The notes beneath the pieces are model-generated. The model did no database searches. It saw only the letters and a program-made list of their open reading frames with translations, and was not told the DNA's origin. A stretch of 55,078 nt of DNA, from positions 1 through 55,078 of the forward strand of contig NZ_JAKILT010000035.1 of assembly GCF_023283535.1 (NCBI RefSeq). The letters are read 5' to 3'. The position numbers were made by a program, and so were the translations under genes. Source of the stretch: Shewanella sairae. GTDB taxonomy: Bacteria > Pseudomonadota > Gammaproteobacteria > Enterobacterales > Shewanellaceae. Of this stretch, positions 26,403 through 36,800 are shown piece after piece (position 1 is the first letter of the stretch; every line of letters begins with the position of its first letter).

Positions 26403-26840
26403 TTATTCTAATTGCTTGAGTAACTGACGTACATGAGCGCGAGTATCATCAATTTTACTTACAACAGCTTGTGCACTGGTCTCATCCTCGGGCAACAGCT
26501 GCCAATTTGATTGCCAGCTCAGTTTTAGTTCCTCTGCTGCCACACTGAGCTCTGGTTCGGTTATCATACTCAAGTCGGCAATTAAATTGACTTTCACCCA
26601 GCCTTGGCGTGGATTACCTTGCACAGGATCTTTGTCGTAATGGGCGGCATAGACAATTGATTCGAGTTCGGAAAGTTGCAGCAATAGCTCAAAGCTTGCT
26701 GAGCGCACATTGTTGTTATACTCAGTGATCTCCATGCGCCAAACGTTGTAGCTAAACCCCACCAAAGCAAACAACATACTAAAGACGGCTGTAAGTTGAA
26801 ATACCGAAATGGTTTGCTCACCAGAAATTGCGATCTTCAC
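26403..26840 (-). CDS. small single-pass membrane protein of unknown function
   Basis: 145 residues from a GTG start. One transmembrane helix lies at about 13-32 (VFQLTAVFSMLFALVGFSY). An acidic, helix-rich soluble domain follows (ELLLQLSELESIVYAAHY, then VSKIDDTRAHVRQLLKQLE). No family recognised. Single gene, convergent with the RidA-like gene; the 70 bp between them contain a 12-base tandem repeat. Confidence 0.65.
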   Translation of the reverse strand: MKIAISGEQTISVFQLTAVFSMLFALVGFSYNVWRMEITEYNNNVRSASFELLLQLSELESIVYAAHYDKDPVQGNPRQGWVKVNLIADLSMITEPELSVAAEELKLSWQSNWQLLPEDETSAQAVVSKIDDTRAHVRQLLKQLE

Positions 26841-27112
26841 AGTTAACGCCTTTTGTTAATGTGCTTAGCATAATTCTAGCCAATGCTACTCGAGCTGCAT
26901 GCCTGACTCGTAGATTACACAAGCGGTTTATGTATTTGCTTAGGGTTATCCAATTAAGGATCTGGTCTGATGAGTTAGCGATGAACTCTGCTTAAGCTAC
27001 TGTATCTGTTTAAATTTATTGTATACAACTTTTATATTAGTAGTGGCTATTGATAGCATTTAAGCGGGGTGGTACTTTAGGGCGGTTTTATACATTATAA
27101 GGAGATCATGAT

Positions 27113-27451
27113 ATGGAACACTTTATTGGTGCGTTAAAAAAATATGCTGAATTCAGTGGGCGAGCGCGTAGAACTGAATTTTGGATGTACATGCTAATTT
27201 ATTTTGTTATCAACTTTGTTTTAACTTTACTGGGTTTAGATACCATTGCACTCATCGTTGCTTTGGCTTTAGTCGTACCAAGTTTAAGTATTGGCGCAAG
27301 AAGATTGCATGATACAGGCCGTTCTGGTTGGTGGCAGCTGCTTTCACTTATTCCCATTATCGGTGCTATCGTACTTATCGTTTTCTGGGCACAAGATAGC
27401 CATGATGCGAATAGTTATGGTGCAAACCCGAAAGAAGGCGTACCTGCGTAA
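27113..27451 (+). CDS. DUF805 inner-membrane protein (YhaH/YhaI-like)
   Basis: 112 residues. It opens with the conserved DUF805 N-terminus (YAEFSGRARRTEFWMYMLIY), followed by two or three membrane helices and the RRLHDTGRSGWWQLL motif between them. An extended tail follows (FWAQDSHDANSYGANP). An AAGGAG ribosome-binding site sits just before the ATG. Function of the family is unknown; some members are inner-membrane stress-associated proteins. Confidence 0.92.
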   Translation: MEHFIGALKKYAEFSGRARRTEFWMYMLIYFVINFVLTLLGLDTIALIVALALVVPSLSIGARRLHDTGRSGWWQLLSLIPIIGAIVLIVFWAQDSHDANSYGANPKEGVPA

Positions 27452-27741
27452 CTTTACTTTGCTAAGTGGTGCTCTTAAATAAGATGTACTAGCATCACCT
27501 GGTTTAAACAGGTGGAAAGCGACAAGTATGGCCTCACGCTATTTTTAAGCTTTCTACCTTCCTCAAATCCCTTACCTCAAAACATTGTGTTGGTGCTTAT
27601 CTCTGTGACAGCCTTATTCTAAGTTCTAAGCCGGTATCCGCTAGTTGGTCTTAGTCTATTAATTGTGAAATTACATTTAATTTAGATATGATATCAGCAG
27701 CTAACTCATTACTTTATAGGCTAATTCATTTGAGTGCTTGT

Positions 27742-28056
27742 ATGACATTCTTGCCAAAGCTTGCAGGACAAATTATTTCAGCAAAGAAAACAGCAACAAT
27801 AAGAGATGTTAGTGATAGTCATTTTTTTGCAGGCCAAGTAGTAGATGCGCGAGTCCATGGCACTGAGCAGTATATTTGTCAGATTGAGATTATTGATATT
27901 AAACCTATTCAATACCATGAGTTAAACCGAAGCCACGCTAAAGCTGAAAATCTGCCGTTTGTCTTTATTTTAAAGTGGTTGATTCGGAGAATTTATCCAG
28001 GTGAACAGCAACTCTTTTATATTCAGTTTAAAGTTCATGGCGACTCGCCATATTGA
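27742..28056 (+). CDS. yqfB: ASCH-domain N4-acetylcytidine amidohydrolase, YqfB-like
   Basis: 104 residues from the ATG at 27742, which gives the usual family length of about 103; the frame is open to an earlier ATG at 27688 that would add 18 untypical residues. It has the ASCH pattern of E. coli YqfB: AKKTATIRDVSDSHFFAG (the family Lys and Thr used in catalysis), then HAKAENLPFVFILKWLIRRI, then YPGEQQLFYIQFK. The reaction in E. coli is hydrolysis of N4-acetylcytidine to cytidine and acetate. The ribosome-binding site is weak. The 290-bp gap upstream holds no recognised element. Confidence 0.8.
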   Translation: MTFLPKLAGQIISAKKTATIRDVSDSHFFAGQVVDARVHGTEQYICQIEIIDIKPIQYHELNRSHAKAENLPFVFILKWLIRRIYPGEQQLFYIQFKVHGDSPY

Positions 28057-28141
28057 TTAGCGTGTTATTGAGCTTTTGCGCTGCTTAGCATTTGTAGGTG
28101 TTGATGGATTAATGCGGCGGTAGATTCAACTAGGAGGGACG

Positions 28142-28711
28142 ATGCGGGTTTTATTAGTGAGTGATATATTCGGTCTATGTGAGTCGACTGATTTGTTGAT
28201 TTCAGCGCTTACTGCGCAAGGTCATAGTTTAGAAATCGTAGAGCCCTACAATAAACAGCGGCATGACTTCGTCGATGAAACTGGCGCTTATGATGCCTTT
28301 GTTGAGCATTGTGGACATGACGATTATCTTGCGCTTACAACCGCTGCGCTAGTTGCATTTAAGCCTGATGTGGTGATTGGCTTTAGTGCCGGAGCCAATG
28401 CGCTGTGGCGGGCATCGACCTTAAAGCAATCGAATGGCCTGCAGTTTATTTGTTTTTATCCAACGCGAATTCATCGGTTTTTAGACCATGAAGTAAATAG
28501 TACAACTGAAGTGATTTTCCCGGCATTTGAAAGCGCGTTTGATGTGGCAGAAATAGACAAGGCGATAGCAACAAAAGAAAATGTCACCACACAAGTAACG
28601 CCCTATCAACATGGCTTTATGAATAGCCGCTCAAAGGCATATTCAGATATGGCGCAGGCTTATGGTTTGGATTTACTTAAAACACGGCTACTGGCTTACT
28701 CAGCATTGTGA
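28142..28711 (+). CDS. dienelactone-hydrolase-like alpha/beta hydrolase
   Basis: 189 residues. MRVLLVSDIFGL at the start, the nucleophile elbow GFSAGANALW at about 79-88 (Ser at 81), and a late histidine in PYQHGFMNSRS fit the dienelactone hydrolase family, though cysteine is the usual nucleophile there and serine stands here. An ideal AGGAGG ribosome-binding site precedes the ATG. Substrate unknown. It begins 85 bp after the YqfB-like gene and may share its transcript. Confidence 0.8.
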   Translation: MRVLLVSDIFGLCESTDLLISALTAQGHSLEIVEPYNKQRHDFVDETGAYDAFVEHCGHDDYLALTTAALVAFKPDVVIGFSAGANALWRASTLKQSNGLQFICFYPTRIHRFLDHEVNSTTEVIFPAFESAFDVAEIDKAIATKENVTTQVTPYQHGFMNSRSKAYSDMAQAYGLDLLKTRLLAYSAL

Positions 28712-28767
28712 ATACTATTAGGCAACACTGATTGCTAATTTGTGAGGGAAGACAGTTAAAGACAATA

Positions 28768-28796
28768 AAAAAAACCGGGGAGGATCCCCGGTTTTG
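28768..28796 (-). terminator. rho-independent terminator of nrfA
   Basis: On the minus strand, AAAACCGGGGATCCTCCCCGGTTTTTTTT: a GC-rich 9-10-bp stem followed by eight T. It lies about 60 bases after the nrfA stop. Confidence 0.9.
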
Positions 28797-28856
28797 AGAC
28801 TGTGAGCTGTCACTCTTTTTGATACTTTACTCCTAAGCTAACGGCAATAGCTACTG

Positions 28857-30242
28857 CTAGTTCGCACCGTTGTTTGCTTTATATTCTGCCTCCCACTTTG
28901 GCACCACTTTTTCGATAAAGATGGCTTTATCGGCGCGCATCTTATCCATATCCATGCCTAATACAGCTTGAGCTTTCGCTTTAGTAGAGATATCTGGAAT
29001 CGCCACCGTGGATACGACACCTTGCGAATTGAGAATTTCGGCTAGCTTTTTACGAGCTTCAGCTGATTTTGCAAGTGATGTTTTAAGGATGCGAATACCT
29101 TCTTCAGGTGCGTGAGCCGCAATACCGTGCGAGGCAATGGCAAAGTCCCAGCGCCATTGCGCATGACGGATATCAGTTAGAGCCGCCGTCATTTTCTCTT
29201 CGTTAGCACCCGCTTTCCAAGCGGCAGCGGCTTCAAAGTGAGCTTTAACTAGTTCGTCTTCGGCTTGTAGCTTTAGCGTGTTTACTTTGTCTTTGTTAGT
29301 TTGAACAAGAGCCTGCATTTGCTCTTTAGTTTGGTCATGACAGTTGGCACAGGTAAATTCAAACTGATCAAATGGGCTGCCTACGTTATGGTCAGTGTAC
29401 TCTTTGCCTTCTGCATTGGTGACACGCGGCATATGACAATCGGTACAAGACACCCCCATGTCACCATGCAAACCTTTGGCTGTGGTTTCATAACCTGGAT
29501 GCTGAGCTTTTAACATTGGTGCTTTAGACAATTGATGCGTCCAATCTTTAAACTTCAGCTTGTCATAGTAAGCTTCCATCGCTTCTACTGACGTACCGCC
29601 ATCCCATGGGAACTTAACCCAATTTGGATGCTCTTCATTCTTTTCAAAATAGTATTCAACGTGACACTGACCACAAACCATATTTTGTTTTTCAGTTTTG
29701 TCGGCTTTATCAAATGGTGTGCCTAGTTTGGCAAACGCACGTTCAGCGAAGGGTCTAGCAATTCTCAGTTTTGGTGTGCCTGGCTTATGGCAATCTGCAC
29801 AACCTAGTACGTGAACGATCTCAGGGCCGCCTTTAGCCCACTTACCTTTAAAGTATTCAGCTTCACCTTGTTCCTCAATAACTCGTGGCACATCAGGGCT
29901 TTTACAACTCCAACAAGCCATAGGCATTGGGCCTTCATCTTCTGTCATTGGTGCGCCTGTACGAAGGGTACTTCTTAGGTCGGTAATCACATATTGGTGT
30001 CCACGTGGGGCATTGTAGTCTTTAGAAAAACCATAACCGGCCCACAAAATCACTAAGTTAGGGTCGTCTGCTAATGCGTCTGTGACTTCTTTACTTTCTG
30101 CTGTCTTTTGCCAGCTTTGGTATTGTTTAGGGAAGCGCTTTTCATATTGGGAATTATCAGCAGGATTGGAGTTTGCAGTGGCATTTAGGGTCATCAAACC
30201 TATGCAAGCTCCTATTAAGAGGGGGATTTTGTATGCGTTCAT
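28857..30242 (-). CDS. nrfA: ammonia-forming cytochrome c nitrite reductase NrfA
   Basis: 461 residues. Signal peptide to about 23. Five haem sites: the catalytic CWSCK (110-114, lysine as proximal ligand) and CADCH (148), CGQCH (190), CTDCH (266) and CANCH (298). This is the exact NrfA signature. It reduces nitrite to ammonium with six electrons in the periplasm; in Shewanella the donor is usually CymA rather than NrfBCD. No nrfBCDEFG genes adjoin it, so haem lyase functions for the CxxCK site must be encoded elsewhere. The upstream 230 bp contain no clear CRP or Fnr site. Confidence 0.97.
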   Translation of the reverse strand: MNAYKIPLLIGACIGLMTLNATANSNPADNSQYEKRFPKQYQSWQKTAESKEVTDALADDPNLVILWAGYGFSKDYNAPRGHQYVITDLRSTLRTGAPMTEDEGPMPMACWSCKSPDVPRVIEEQGEAEYFKGKWAKGGPEIVHVLGCADCHKPGTPKLRIARPFAERAFAKLGTPFDKADKTEKQNMVCGQCHVEYYFEKNEEHPNWVKFPWDGGTSVEAMEAYYDKLKFKDWTHQLSKAPMLKAQHPGYETTAKGLHGDMGVSCTDCHMPRVTNAEGKEYTDHNVGSPFDQFEFTCANCHDQTKEQMQALVQTNKDKVNTLKLQAEDELVKAHFEAAAAWKAGANEEKMTAALTDIRHAQWRWDFAIASHGIAAHAPEEGIRILKTSLAKSAEARKKLAEILNSQGVVSTVAIPDISTKAKAQAVLGMDMDKMRADKAIFIEKVVPKWEAEYKANNGAN

Positions 30243-30499
30243 TTTTATCTCATCCTTTAAATAAGGTTTTGGTTATATGTAAAATGTAGTCGCTAGCTTG
30301 ATGTTGTCAAAACTAATAGGATGATATTTTTTACATTTAATTTACGTATCGCTTAAGAGGGAGAGAACCCTAGAACTTAATACTACAGATACAATGTCTA
30401 AAAATTGATTTGTTGCTTTAACGACGACTTTGTCATTGGGGAGTTCTAAGCGGTTTTACTGATAAAAAATTATGGAAAAGCAGCGGTATAGAAAAACCG

Positions 30500-31783
30500 C
30501 TATATATGCTCTCCAGTACATGAGAAAGTTAAGCTTGCAAGATAACGTAGTGGTTCAGTTTGTATTGTTAGCTGCCAGTTTTGTTGTTCACAAATTTGCT
30601 GAACCAGTTTTAACCCTAATCCAAAATTGTCTGACTTACTGGCATCGCTATTTAGCTGCGCTTCTTGCGCGCTATTGTTTTCTATGGTGAGCCTATTGCT
30701 GGTGAGCGTAATAATAATCATACCTTCATCTATGTGCTGCATCGCATTACGGATGAGGTTCGCAGCAACGATTCTAACCAGAGTTTTCGGCTGTAAGACT
30801 GTCACTGTACTCAACTCACTTTGCAGCTTTACTGCTTTGCCTTTGAGCAAATAGCTGTGTTCTTCAATAAGCTCATTTATCAGCGAATTTAATTGGAAAT
30901 CACTGGCTGCGGATTGTGCTATCTCTTTACGAGTCAGCCATAGCAGAGTTTCAGTCAGGTGATGCATGGTATTGCTGGCCCTGATTATTCGCTGTAATAC
31001 AGGCATGTTGACGGGCGATATCAGTTGCTCTAGTAAAGCTGCGTTGCTCTTTATCACTGTTATAGGCGTTCTTAGCTCGTGACTTGCAAATTGGAGGAAC
31101 TGAGACTCACGCTGATAAATATTATCAACTTGTCGTAAGCTTTGGATTATTTGTTCTGCGAGTCTATCAAGTTCGCGATAGCCAAATGAGGGGATAGGTG
31201 TATCAAGATCGCTACTGCTTAATTGTTTAGACCATGTATTAAGTCGATAAATTGGTTTTGCTAAGTAACGAAAGCAAAACACAATTAATATGACCAGTAA
31301 TAGGGTAACAATAACAGAAACGGTCCAGATCTGCTGTAACTGTGAATCTGCAATATCCCAATAGCTAGCCGTTTCAGATTCTTCATATTGTTGTACAAGG
31401 TAATAAATACCACTATTAGTATGTTCGGCCGTATAGATAAAGTAGTCTCTATGTTGGGCTTTATCTGTTTGGGTTATACCGTCAGCGTAATAATGCTTAC
31501 CAACCTGCAATTCTTGTTTAGAAAAGGTGAGTTTAATGCTTTCTGGTAATGCTTGATATTGACGAAATAACTGGGCATCTATAATGGCTAAACCCGGGGC
31601 GACAGGTTCAAATCCTTGAGCATTAATGAGTTCTTCAGCCTTATGCATGCTCACGCTAAAAGAAGTATCTAGGGCACGAAAGTAGTTCTCTCGTGCCCAC
31701 AAGGTATAACTCAGTACCAGTAATAACAGTATAAAACTGCTACCTCCAAGTACTAACGCGGTTAAACTTTGGCGAAGTTTCAT
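30500..31783 (-). CDS. sensor histidine kinase of the efflux-linked two-component system
   Basis: 427 residues from the ATG at 31783, which overlaps the regulator stop as ATGA; an earlier in-frame start at 31810 is less likely. TM1 is at about 11-28 and TM2 at about 152-173, enclosing a periplasmic sensor of some 120 residues. The H-box FASHELRTPITV carries the phospho-accepting His at about 235. The N-box is ANLIRNAMQH and the G2-type box is DNFGLGLKLVQQIC. The usual DxGxG (G1) motif is replaced by IENNSA, so ATP binding may differ. Partner of the response regulator directly upstream; signal unknown. Confidence 0.9.
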   Translation of the reverse strand: MKLRQSLTALVLGGSSFILLLLVLSYTLWARENYFRALDTSFSVSMHKAEELINAQGFEPVAPGLAIIDAQLFRQYQALPESIKLTFSKQELQVGKHYYADGITQTDKAQHRDYFIYTAEHTNSGIYYLVQQYEESETASYWDIADSQLQQIWTVSVIVTLLLVILIVFCFRYLAKPIYRLNTWSKQLSSSDLDTPIPSFGYRELDRLAEQIIQSLRQVDNIYQRESQFLQFASHELRTPITVIKSNAALLEQLISPVNMPVLQRIIRASNTMHHLTETLLWLTRKEIAQSAASDFQLNSLINELIEEHSYLLKGKAVKLQSELSTVTVLQPKTLVRIVAANLIRNAMQHIDEGMIIITLTSNRLTIENNSAQEAQLNSDASKSDNFGLGLKLVQQICEQQNWQLTIQTEPLRYLASLTFSCTGEHI

Positions 31784-32457
31784 TGAGTACTCTTTGGGCG
31801 TAGAGCCCATCCTTTACCGGTATATGTAGATAGCATATCGGCAATGTTGACTTGAGTTAACGCGCGACGAAGATAGTACACCTGTGCTTTTAATACATTG
31901 CTACTTGGTGGCTCATCACCCCACAATTTATTTTCTAGTGATTGGCGACTGACTATTTCAGGGCTTGCACGCATGAGTACTTCTAAAAGGGTGTAACTGG
32001 CTGGTGTGAGTTCAAGTTGCTCATTTTGGTAAGTTACAATTTGTTGTTCGCAATCCATGATTAACCCTGCAACTTCGAGTCGTTTTACACGGCTACTCTT
32101 TCTACCCGCTAAGGCTTTTATGCGTGCAATAAGTTCTCGGTTATCAAACGGTTTAGCTAAGTAGTCATCGCCGCCAGAGGCAAAGCCTTCGAGTTTATCG
32201 TCAATACTCGAAAATGCAGTTAGAAACAGTATTGGGGTGTCGATGCCACTCGCTCTTAATTGTTTGCAGAGACTGTAACCGTCGAGCTTAGGCAACCCAA
32301 CATCAATGACTAACACCTCATATTGATTGTTGCTTGCTAAGTTCCGCCCAGCAATTCCATTACTTGCATGATCGGGTAGCATCTGCGAGATCTCCATTAA
32401 TTGACTTAATGTCTCGGCAAGGTCGCGATCATCTTCAATCAATAAAACACGGATCAT
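31780..32457 (-). CDS. OmpR-family response regulator
   Basis: 225 residues. Receiver domain with acidic pocket (IEDD, 7-10), phospho-acceptor Asp52 (LVIDVGLP), conserved Thr at about 80 and Lys102 (AKPFD). A C-terminal winged-helix DNA-binding domain follows (about 128-222, ending YTGKGWALRP). It is first in a two-gene unit with the kinase, overlapping it by 4 bases, and is divergent from the RND efflux genes 243 bp away, so it probably controls them. Confidence 0.95.
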   Translation of the reverse strand: MIRVLLIEDDRDLAETLSQLMEISQMLPDHASNGIAGRNLASNNQYEVLVIDVGLPKLDGYSLCKQLRASGIDTPILFLTAFSSIDDKLEGFASGGDDYLAKPFDNRELIARIKALAGRKSSRVKRLEVAGLIMDCEQQIVTYQNEQLELTPASYTLLEVLMRASPEIVSRQSLENKLWGDEPPSSNVLKAQVYYLRRALTQVNIADMLSTYTGKGWALRPKSTQ

Positions 32458-32700
32458 CTTGGTTATTCCAGTTAGTTTTCGGCAAAAGGTCTATCTAGCC
32501 TCGGAGACTACAGTTTAGCGACTTAGGGGTAAATATTGAGTAAAGCGATTTTATAAATTTACATGGGATTTTAGTATGGCATTTACCCGTTTTTTACCTA
32601 TCAGCTTTTATTCTATGCCCATTAAATGTTAATGCTCGAATTTTATAGCTATTACATTAGCTGTTCGGGCAATTCTATATGGTACGAGTAAAGGTTAAAC

Positions 32701-33837
32701 ATGGCTTATCATTTAAAGCGAGTGACCCGATTAGGTTTGCTCTTTGTCGTTATTTTTAGCGTTGCTGCTTGTAATAAAACCAGTGGTGATGAATCGTTTA
32801 GTTATTCAAATACTGCCAATGTTGCTACGGTTACCGCAAAGCTGACCCAAGTGACTTTGTTTGATGAGCTACAAGGGCGAGTTAGACCATTACGCAGTGC
32901 TGAAATTCGTCCCCAAGTAGAAGGCATCATCACTCAGCGACTGTTTAAGCAAGGGGATACCCTTGCTCAAGGTGAGGCATTGTTCCAAATTGAGGACGAT
33001 GTATTTACGATTGATGTTGAGATTAAACAAGCTGCGCTGGCACAATCGCGAGCAAACTTAGCGTTAATACAGAGTCAAGTCGACCGTTTTACTCAATTAG
33101 ATCGTACACAAGCTGTTAGCAAACAAGCCTATGAAGAGGCTAGTTTTAATTTGCAGGTTGCCGCTGCCACTGTGCAACAAAATAGTGCCCAACTTAAACA
33201 TAGCGAGCTGCAACTTGAATATGCAACTGTAACCGCCCCCATCTCAGGGATTATTGGTGAGGCATTGGTTACAGAAGGGGCATTAGTTAGTCGCACAGAC
33301 CCTAAGCCTCTCGCTATGATCCAGCAGATTGATAAGGTTTATATCGATGTGCGTCAGCCTGCATCCAACCTTGGTCAGTTGCGCAGATTACTCGCTAGTG
33401 AACAACGAAATAGCGAGCAAGGGGTTAACGTTATTGTTAAGCCATCGGCTGATACCGCTGATAATATTGACGGAAAGGTCCTGTTCTCAGGGATCAGTGT
33501 TGATGAAAATACTGGTGACCTGAATATCCGTATTATTGCTGATAATCCCCAACAGACGTTACTCCCTGGCATGTATGTGCGCACTCAAATCCCACGCCAG
33601 AAGCTGCAAGCGATAACGCTTCCTGAGCACGCTGTGCGCCGTAATAGTGCAGGTCTAGCCTATGTTTACGTTATTTCTGACGGAAAATTTGAGCAAAAAA
33701 TTGTGACAATTGAGGGACTGCAATATCGGCAATATGTGATCTCTGAAGGGGTGAGTGCAAACGACATTATCGTGGTGACCGGCCAAGATCGTTTACGTGA
33801 AGGGGCTACGTTGGTCCTATCAGATTGGCAGCAGTAA
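32701..33837 (+). CDS. RND efflux periplasmic adaptor (AcrA/MexE-like lipoprotein)
   Basis: 378 residues. Signal ends in a lipobox-like VAAC with Cys24, so lipid-anchored in the inner membrane. It then has the membrane-fusion-protein layout: barrel/lipoyl halves (RPQVEGIITQRLFKQGDTLA and YATVTAPISGIIGEALVTEG) flanking an alpha-hairpin (about 105-165), then the beta-barrel and membrane-proximal domains. It links the pump to an outer-membrane channel, which is not encoded here, so TolC is the likely partner. The pump gene follows within 35 bp. Confidence 0.94.
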   Translation: MAYHLKRVTRLGLLFVVIFSVAACNKTSGDESFSYSNTANVATVTAKLTQVTLFDELQGRVRPLRSAEIRPQVEGIITQRLFKQGDTLAQGEALFQIEDDVFTIDVEIKQAALAQSRANLALIQSQVDRFTQLDRTQAVSKQAYEEASFNLQVAAATVQQNSAQLKHSELQLEYATVTAPISGIIGEALVTEGALVSRTDPKPLAMIQQIDKVYIDVRQPASNLGQLRRLLASEQRNSEQGVNVIVKPSADTADNIDGKVLFSGISVDENTGDLNIRIIADNPQQTLLPGMYVRTQIPRQKLQAITLPEHAVRRNSAGLAYVYVISDGKFEQKIVTIEGLQYRQYVISEGVSANDIIVVTGQDRLREGATLVLSDWQQ

Positions 33838-33870
33838 TACGCAAACGGATTGCGTAAGAGGAAGTTTATT

Positions 33871-36800
33871 GTGTCGCATTTTTTTATATCTCGCCCAGTA
33901 TTTGCTTGGGTTATTGCCATTCTAATTAGTATTGCTGGGGTCGTCGCTATTCCTAAATTGGCTGTAGAACGCTTCCCGAGTGTGGCGCCGCCAAGTATTG
34001 GTTTGTATTTGTCTTACCCTGGAGCGAGTCCAGAAACGATAAATGATAGCGTGGTAACCTTGATTGAGCGTGAGATCTCAGGGATCAATGGCTTGCTTTA
34101 TTTTAGCTCTTCCTCAGATGCTAGCGGCAGCGCTTCAATTACGGTAACGTTTGAAAATGGTACCGATCCTGAGATGGCGCAAGTTGAAATTCAAAATAAA
34201 ATCCGAGCAATTGAGCCAAGATTGCCATTAGCCGTTCGTCAAATAGGTATCACAGTTGAAACAACCTCTTCAAATAATTTGATGTATTTAGGGCTTATCT
34301 CGCCTAATGGTGTTTACTCGGAGCAACAACTGAGTGACTACATGGTGCGTAATGTTGTTGAGGAGATAAAGCGTGTCCCTGGCGTTGGACGAGTGCAGAT
34401 GTACGGCTCAGAATTTGCGATGCGGGTCTGGGTTGATCCTGTGGCATTGACTGGCTACAACTTGACGATGGAAGACGTGACTTTTGCAATTGCAGAGCAA
34501 AATGTCCAGATCTCTCCAGGTAAAGTGGGTGACTCGCCGACATTCGGTGGTCAAAAGACGGTGCATTCACTGACGGCGCAAGGACAGCTGGAAACGCCTG
34601 AACAGTTTAGAACCATTGTATTGCGATCAAATAGCAATGCCGGCATGGTGTTACTCGGTGATGTCGCAAAAGTCGAGTTAGGTGCGCAAAACTACCTGTT
34701 TAGTAACCGTGAAAATGGGCAGCAATCCACATCAGCAGCGATTCAATTGTCTCCAGGGGCAAACGCGATTGCAACATCACAAGGAATAAGGGACCGTATG
34801 GTGGAGCTGAAGCAGGCTATGCCAAGTAATATGGATTACTCCATCACCTCTGATGCGGCTATTTTTGCCAAAATCTCAATTCAAAAAGTGATAGTGACAT
34901 TGCTCGAAGCAATGGTACTGGTATTTTTGGTGATGTACCTATTTTTGCAAAATATCCGTTATACACTGATCCCGGCTATTGTTGCCCCTATCGCCTTGTT
35001 AGGGACATTCGCAGTGATGTGGTTAATGGGCTTTTCTATTAACGTTTTCACTATGTTTGGTATGGTGCTAGCGATTGGCATTATTGTTGATGATGCCATT
35101 GTGGTCGTTGAAAACGTCGAACGGGTGATGGCAGAGACGGGGTTGCCACCTAAGGCGGCAACAGAAAAGGCAATGAAGAGCATTTATAGTGCTGTGATTG
35201 GCATCACTGCGGTACTGGCGGCAGTATTTATTCCTATGGCATTTGCCTCTGGCTCAATAGGCACTATTTTTCAGCAGTTCTCTCTTGCAATGGCGGTATC
35301 GATTCTGTTTTCAGCTTTTTTAGCATTGACCTTAACGCCAGCGCTTTGCGCAACATTATTAAAGCCGTTATCTGAACATGCACATCATCGTCGTGGTTTT
35401 TTTGGCTGGTTCAATCGAAGCTTTAGCGCTTTTACCGAGCGAGTGACTCTAGGTGTTGGCTATCTTGTGAAGCGTGTGAGCCGGGTCATGGCATGCTATT
35501 TAGTCCTTGTGGCGGCCTGTATTTATAGTTTTACTTTAGTACCCAGTACCTTCTTACCTGAAGAGGATCAAGGTTACTTTATGACCTCCATCCAACTACC
35601 CGCAGATGCAACAGTGGAGCGTACTATGGATATTGTCACTCGTATTGAAGAGTTTACTTCAGAGCGAGAAGCCGTTGAGGGCAATATGAGTGTACTTGGG
35701 TTCAGCTTTAGTGGCACAGGACCGGGCTCAGCATTTGGGATTACAACGTTAAAAGATTGGCAGCAGCGCGCTGGTAGCTCGACACAACAAGAGTTAGCGG
35801 CATTAAGTGATGAGTTAAGTGATTTGACAGAAGGTGAAGTATTTAGTGTTTTGCCTGCTGCAATTGATGGTTTGGGGAACTCATCGAATCTGTCTTTCCA
35901 ATTGCAAGATAGTGCAAATGCGGGTTATGAGCGTTTTCAGTCGCTACAACAAGCATTTCTTGAACAAGCTTATGCCAGTGAAAAACTCGCATCGGTTTTT
36001 TATGAAGCGCTCCCTGAAACGAGTAGCATTCATTTAAAAATCGACAGGGCTAAAGCCCGAGCATTGGGTGTGCCGTTTAATGCCATTAGCGACACCATTT
36101 CAACGGCAATGGGCTCTAATTATGTTAATGACTTCCCGAATAATGGTCGTTTACAACAGGTGATAGTTCAAGTACAGGCTGAGTCGAGAATGCAGCTTGA
36201 GGATATATTGCAATTAGCGATCCGTAATGAGCACGGCGGAACGGTTTATCTATCGGAATTCGTGACACCTGTTTGGCAAATGGCGCCGCAGCAATTAACT
36301 CGATTCAACGGCTTATTAGCTGTTTCTGTTTCTGCATCACCTGCGCCAGGGATCTCTACAGGAGAGGCAATGTTAGAGGTTGAGCGAATAGTGGCATCTT
36401 TACCTTCCTCAGCGAGTGTTGAATGGACTGGTTTGTCGTTACAAGAGAAACAAGCTGAGTCTCAAACCGTGTGGTTACTACTGTTTTCTATGCTAGTGAT
36501 CTTTCTGGTATTAGCAGCACTATACGAAAGCTGGTCGATACCGATAGCGGTAATTTTAGTGGTGCCATTAGGGATAATCGGTGCCATTGCTTCAGTAATG
36601 CTGAGCGGCGGCGCCAATGATGTTTTCTTTAAAGTCGGCTTAGTGACGATTATTGGCTTATCAGCCAAAAATGCTATTTTGATTGTAGAGTTTGCCAAGC
36701 AAGCTCAAGCCGAAGGTAACCATTTAGTCGACTCTGTGCTACTCGCAACAAAGCAGAGGCTTAGACCTATTTTGATGACATCACTCGCCTTTAGTTGCGG

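Noticed and set aside
30299..30312. Fnr-like TTGATGTTGTCAA before nrfA
   Set aside because: Spacing between half-sites is one base too short for the TTGAT-N4-ATCAA consensus; support is too weak to call.
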